Assembly: GCA_905233955.1 (NCBI GenBank) | Contig: CAJOFQ010000014.1 | Coordinates: 1 to 51,273, forward strand | DNA from: an uncultured Lachnospiraceae bacterium | GTDB lineage: Bacteria; Bacillota; Clostridia; Lachnospirales; Lachnospiraceae | Length of the DNA: 51,273 nucleotides | Direction of reading: 5' to 3' | In this document: one piece after another, positions 50,504 to 51,273 of the stretch | Layout of the letters: each line of letters starts with the position of its first letter | Position numbering within the stretch: the stretch's first letter is position 1 | Translations under genes and position numbers: made by a program | The notes under the pieces: generated by a model | The model's database searches: none | Seen by the model: only the letters and a program-made list of their open reading frames with translations | What the model was told of the DNA's origin: nothing

Positions 50504-51273
50504 ATGATGCGTTCATTGTACTCCGGTGTTGCCGGACTGAAGACCCACCAGACCAAGATGGATGTTATTGGTAATAATATCGCCAATGTTAATACAGTTG
50601 CTTTCAAGGCGACACAGACCACATTTTCCGATGTTATGTATCAGAACATGTCAAATGCCACAGGTCCCACCGATGAGCTGGGTGGTGTCAATGCCAAGCA
50701 GATCGGTATCGGTTCCCTTACCGCAGCCACCAAGAACACAATTGACAGTGCCGGTGCCGCTCAGAGTACAGGCGAGGCTTTTGATGTTCGCCTGTCAGAT
50801 GGTAATGCTACTAATTTCTTTATTGTAAGCAATGGAACCGAGCAGCTTTTTACCCGTTCAGGATCGTTTTACATTGATGGTGCGGGTAACCTTGCCATGA
50901 CATCTACAGGTTACATGGTTCAGGGCTGGCAGGCAGTAGAGGATGAGATAACCGGTGAGGTTAATATTGTTAAGGATACGGTATCTCCCCTTCGCCTTAT
51001 GACGCCTGCCAATCAGACCAGCGAGCCTGAGAATACTACAGAGGCTTATGTGTCCGGTATTTTGGATAAGAATGACAAGGGCATCAATTCAGACAGTGGT
51101 TACAACATGTCCCTTGGTTTCTATGACAATGAAGGATTCCTGTACACTGCTAAGTTTTCAGCCAAGACCTTTGACAAGGATACAGGCACATATACGGTTA
51201 GCCTGTCAGCAATTTATGATGAGAATAACAACGATGTGCTGAAGACCTATTATGCTACTACAAAGCAGAATCT
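50504..51273 (+). CDS. flgE: Flagellar hook protein FlgE, 3' end beyond the window
   Basis: At least 256 residues, running off the right edge. The rod/hook signature is MMRSLYSGVAGLKTHQTKMDVIGNNIANVNTVAFKATQTTFSDVMYQ; the conserved GAAQSTGEAFDVRLSDGNATNFFIVSNGTEQLFTRSGSFYIDGAGNLAMTSTGYMVQGWQ follows the hook pattern. AAGGAGG sits about ten bases before ATG 50504; a second ATG at 50507 is also possible. It follows flgD by 64 bases, the usual order. Confidence 0.94.
   Translation, partial: MMRSLYSGVAGLKTHQTKMDVIGNNIANVNTVAFKATQTTFSDVMYQNMSNATGPTDELGGVNAKQIGIGSLTAATKNTIDSAGAAQSTGEAFDVRLSDGNATNFFIVSNGTEQLFTRSGSFYIDGAGNLAMTSTGYMVQGWQAVEDEITGEVNIVKDTVSPLRLMTPANQTSEPENTTEAYVSGILDKNDKGINSDSGYNMSLGFYDNEGFLYTAKFSAKTFDKDTGTYTVSLSAIYDENNNDVLKTYYATTKQN

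Overview
The window comes from a motile, strictly anaerobic Gram-positive bacterium, most likely a Lachnospiraceae member close to Butyrivibrio or Pseudobutyrivibrio (a family-level inference from gene content, not a species call). The clues are a type II fatty acid operon using FabK, CodY next to topA and a flagellar operon, a cytoplasmic LacI-like sensor fused to GGDEF, and a VTC/DUF4956/CotH cassette. I see no rRNA, tRNA, CRISPR array, insertion sequence or prophage.

Layout. 1-7.6 kb: an amidohydrolase broken by a frameshift and cut by the left edge, an AGCS amino-acid/cation symporter, then three minus-strand genes (MATE exporter, a degenerate receiver-like protein, a cytoplasmic sugar-binding-like diguanylate cyclase). 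7.8-13.5 kb: tcdA, then a cassette of VTC-type polyphosphate polymerase, DUF4956 membrane protein, CotH kinase-like membrane protein and an unusual protein joining a PTS EIIB-like domain to a degenerate ROK domain. 13.5-18.8 kb: DUF308 membrane protein, a heterodimeric ABC exporter with one degenerate ATP site, and a CDF transporter with manganese-type residues. 18.8-31.3 kb: a complete acyl-ACP synthesis operon (acpP, accBCDA, fabH, fabK, a second FabK-like flavoprotein with a cysteine cluster, fabD, fabG, fabF, fabZ) with three attached genes (membrane protein, DUF6765 protein with a phospholipase-C-like histidine set, DUF308 protein), ended by a terminator. 31.3-33.1 kb: an XRE regulator, a frameshifted Gfo/Idh/MocA oxidoreductase and a small unknown gene among palindromes. 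33.2-38.7 kb: comM, dprA, topA, codY. 38.9 kb to the right edge: flgB, flgC, fliE, fliF, fliG, fliH, fliI, fliJ, a MotE/MgtE-N-like gene, fliK, flgD and the start of flgE.

How the genes work together. acpP to fabZ can convert acetyl-CoA to long-chain acyl-ACP; the genes behind it may act on lipids or membranes (inference). The dprA-topA-codY-flgB order is an ancestral Firmicutes arrangement in which genes found between topA and codY in Bacillus are missing. The flagellar genes encode rod, MS ring, switch, export ATPase, hook-length control and hook.

Most unusual signals: (1) a palindrome, GGG(G/T)CAAAA-N4-TTTTG(A/C)CCC plus ATATCAT, in the 5' leaders of three unrelated genes in the same orientation; (2) the EIIB-like/ROK fusion beside the polyphosphate polymerase/CotH cassette; (3) a leader before fliK with imperfect direct repeats and a hairpin that would hide the ribosome binding site; (4) a 15-bp perfect inverted repeat between fliI and fliJ; (5) a cysteine-containing FabK paralogue and a DUF6765 protein inside the fatty acid operon.
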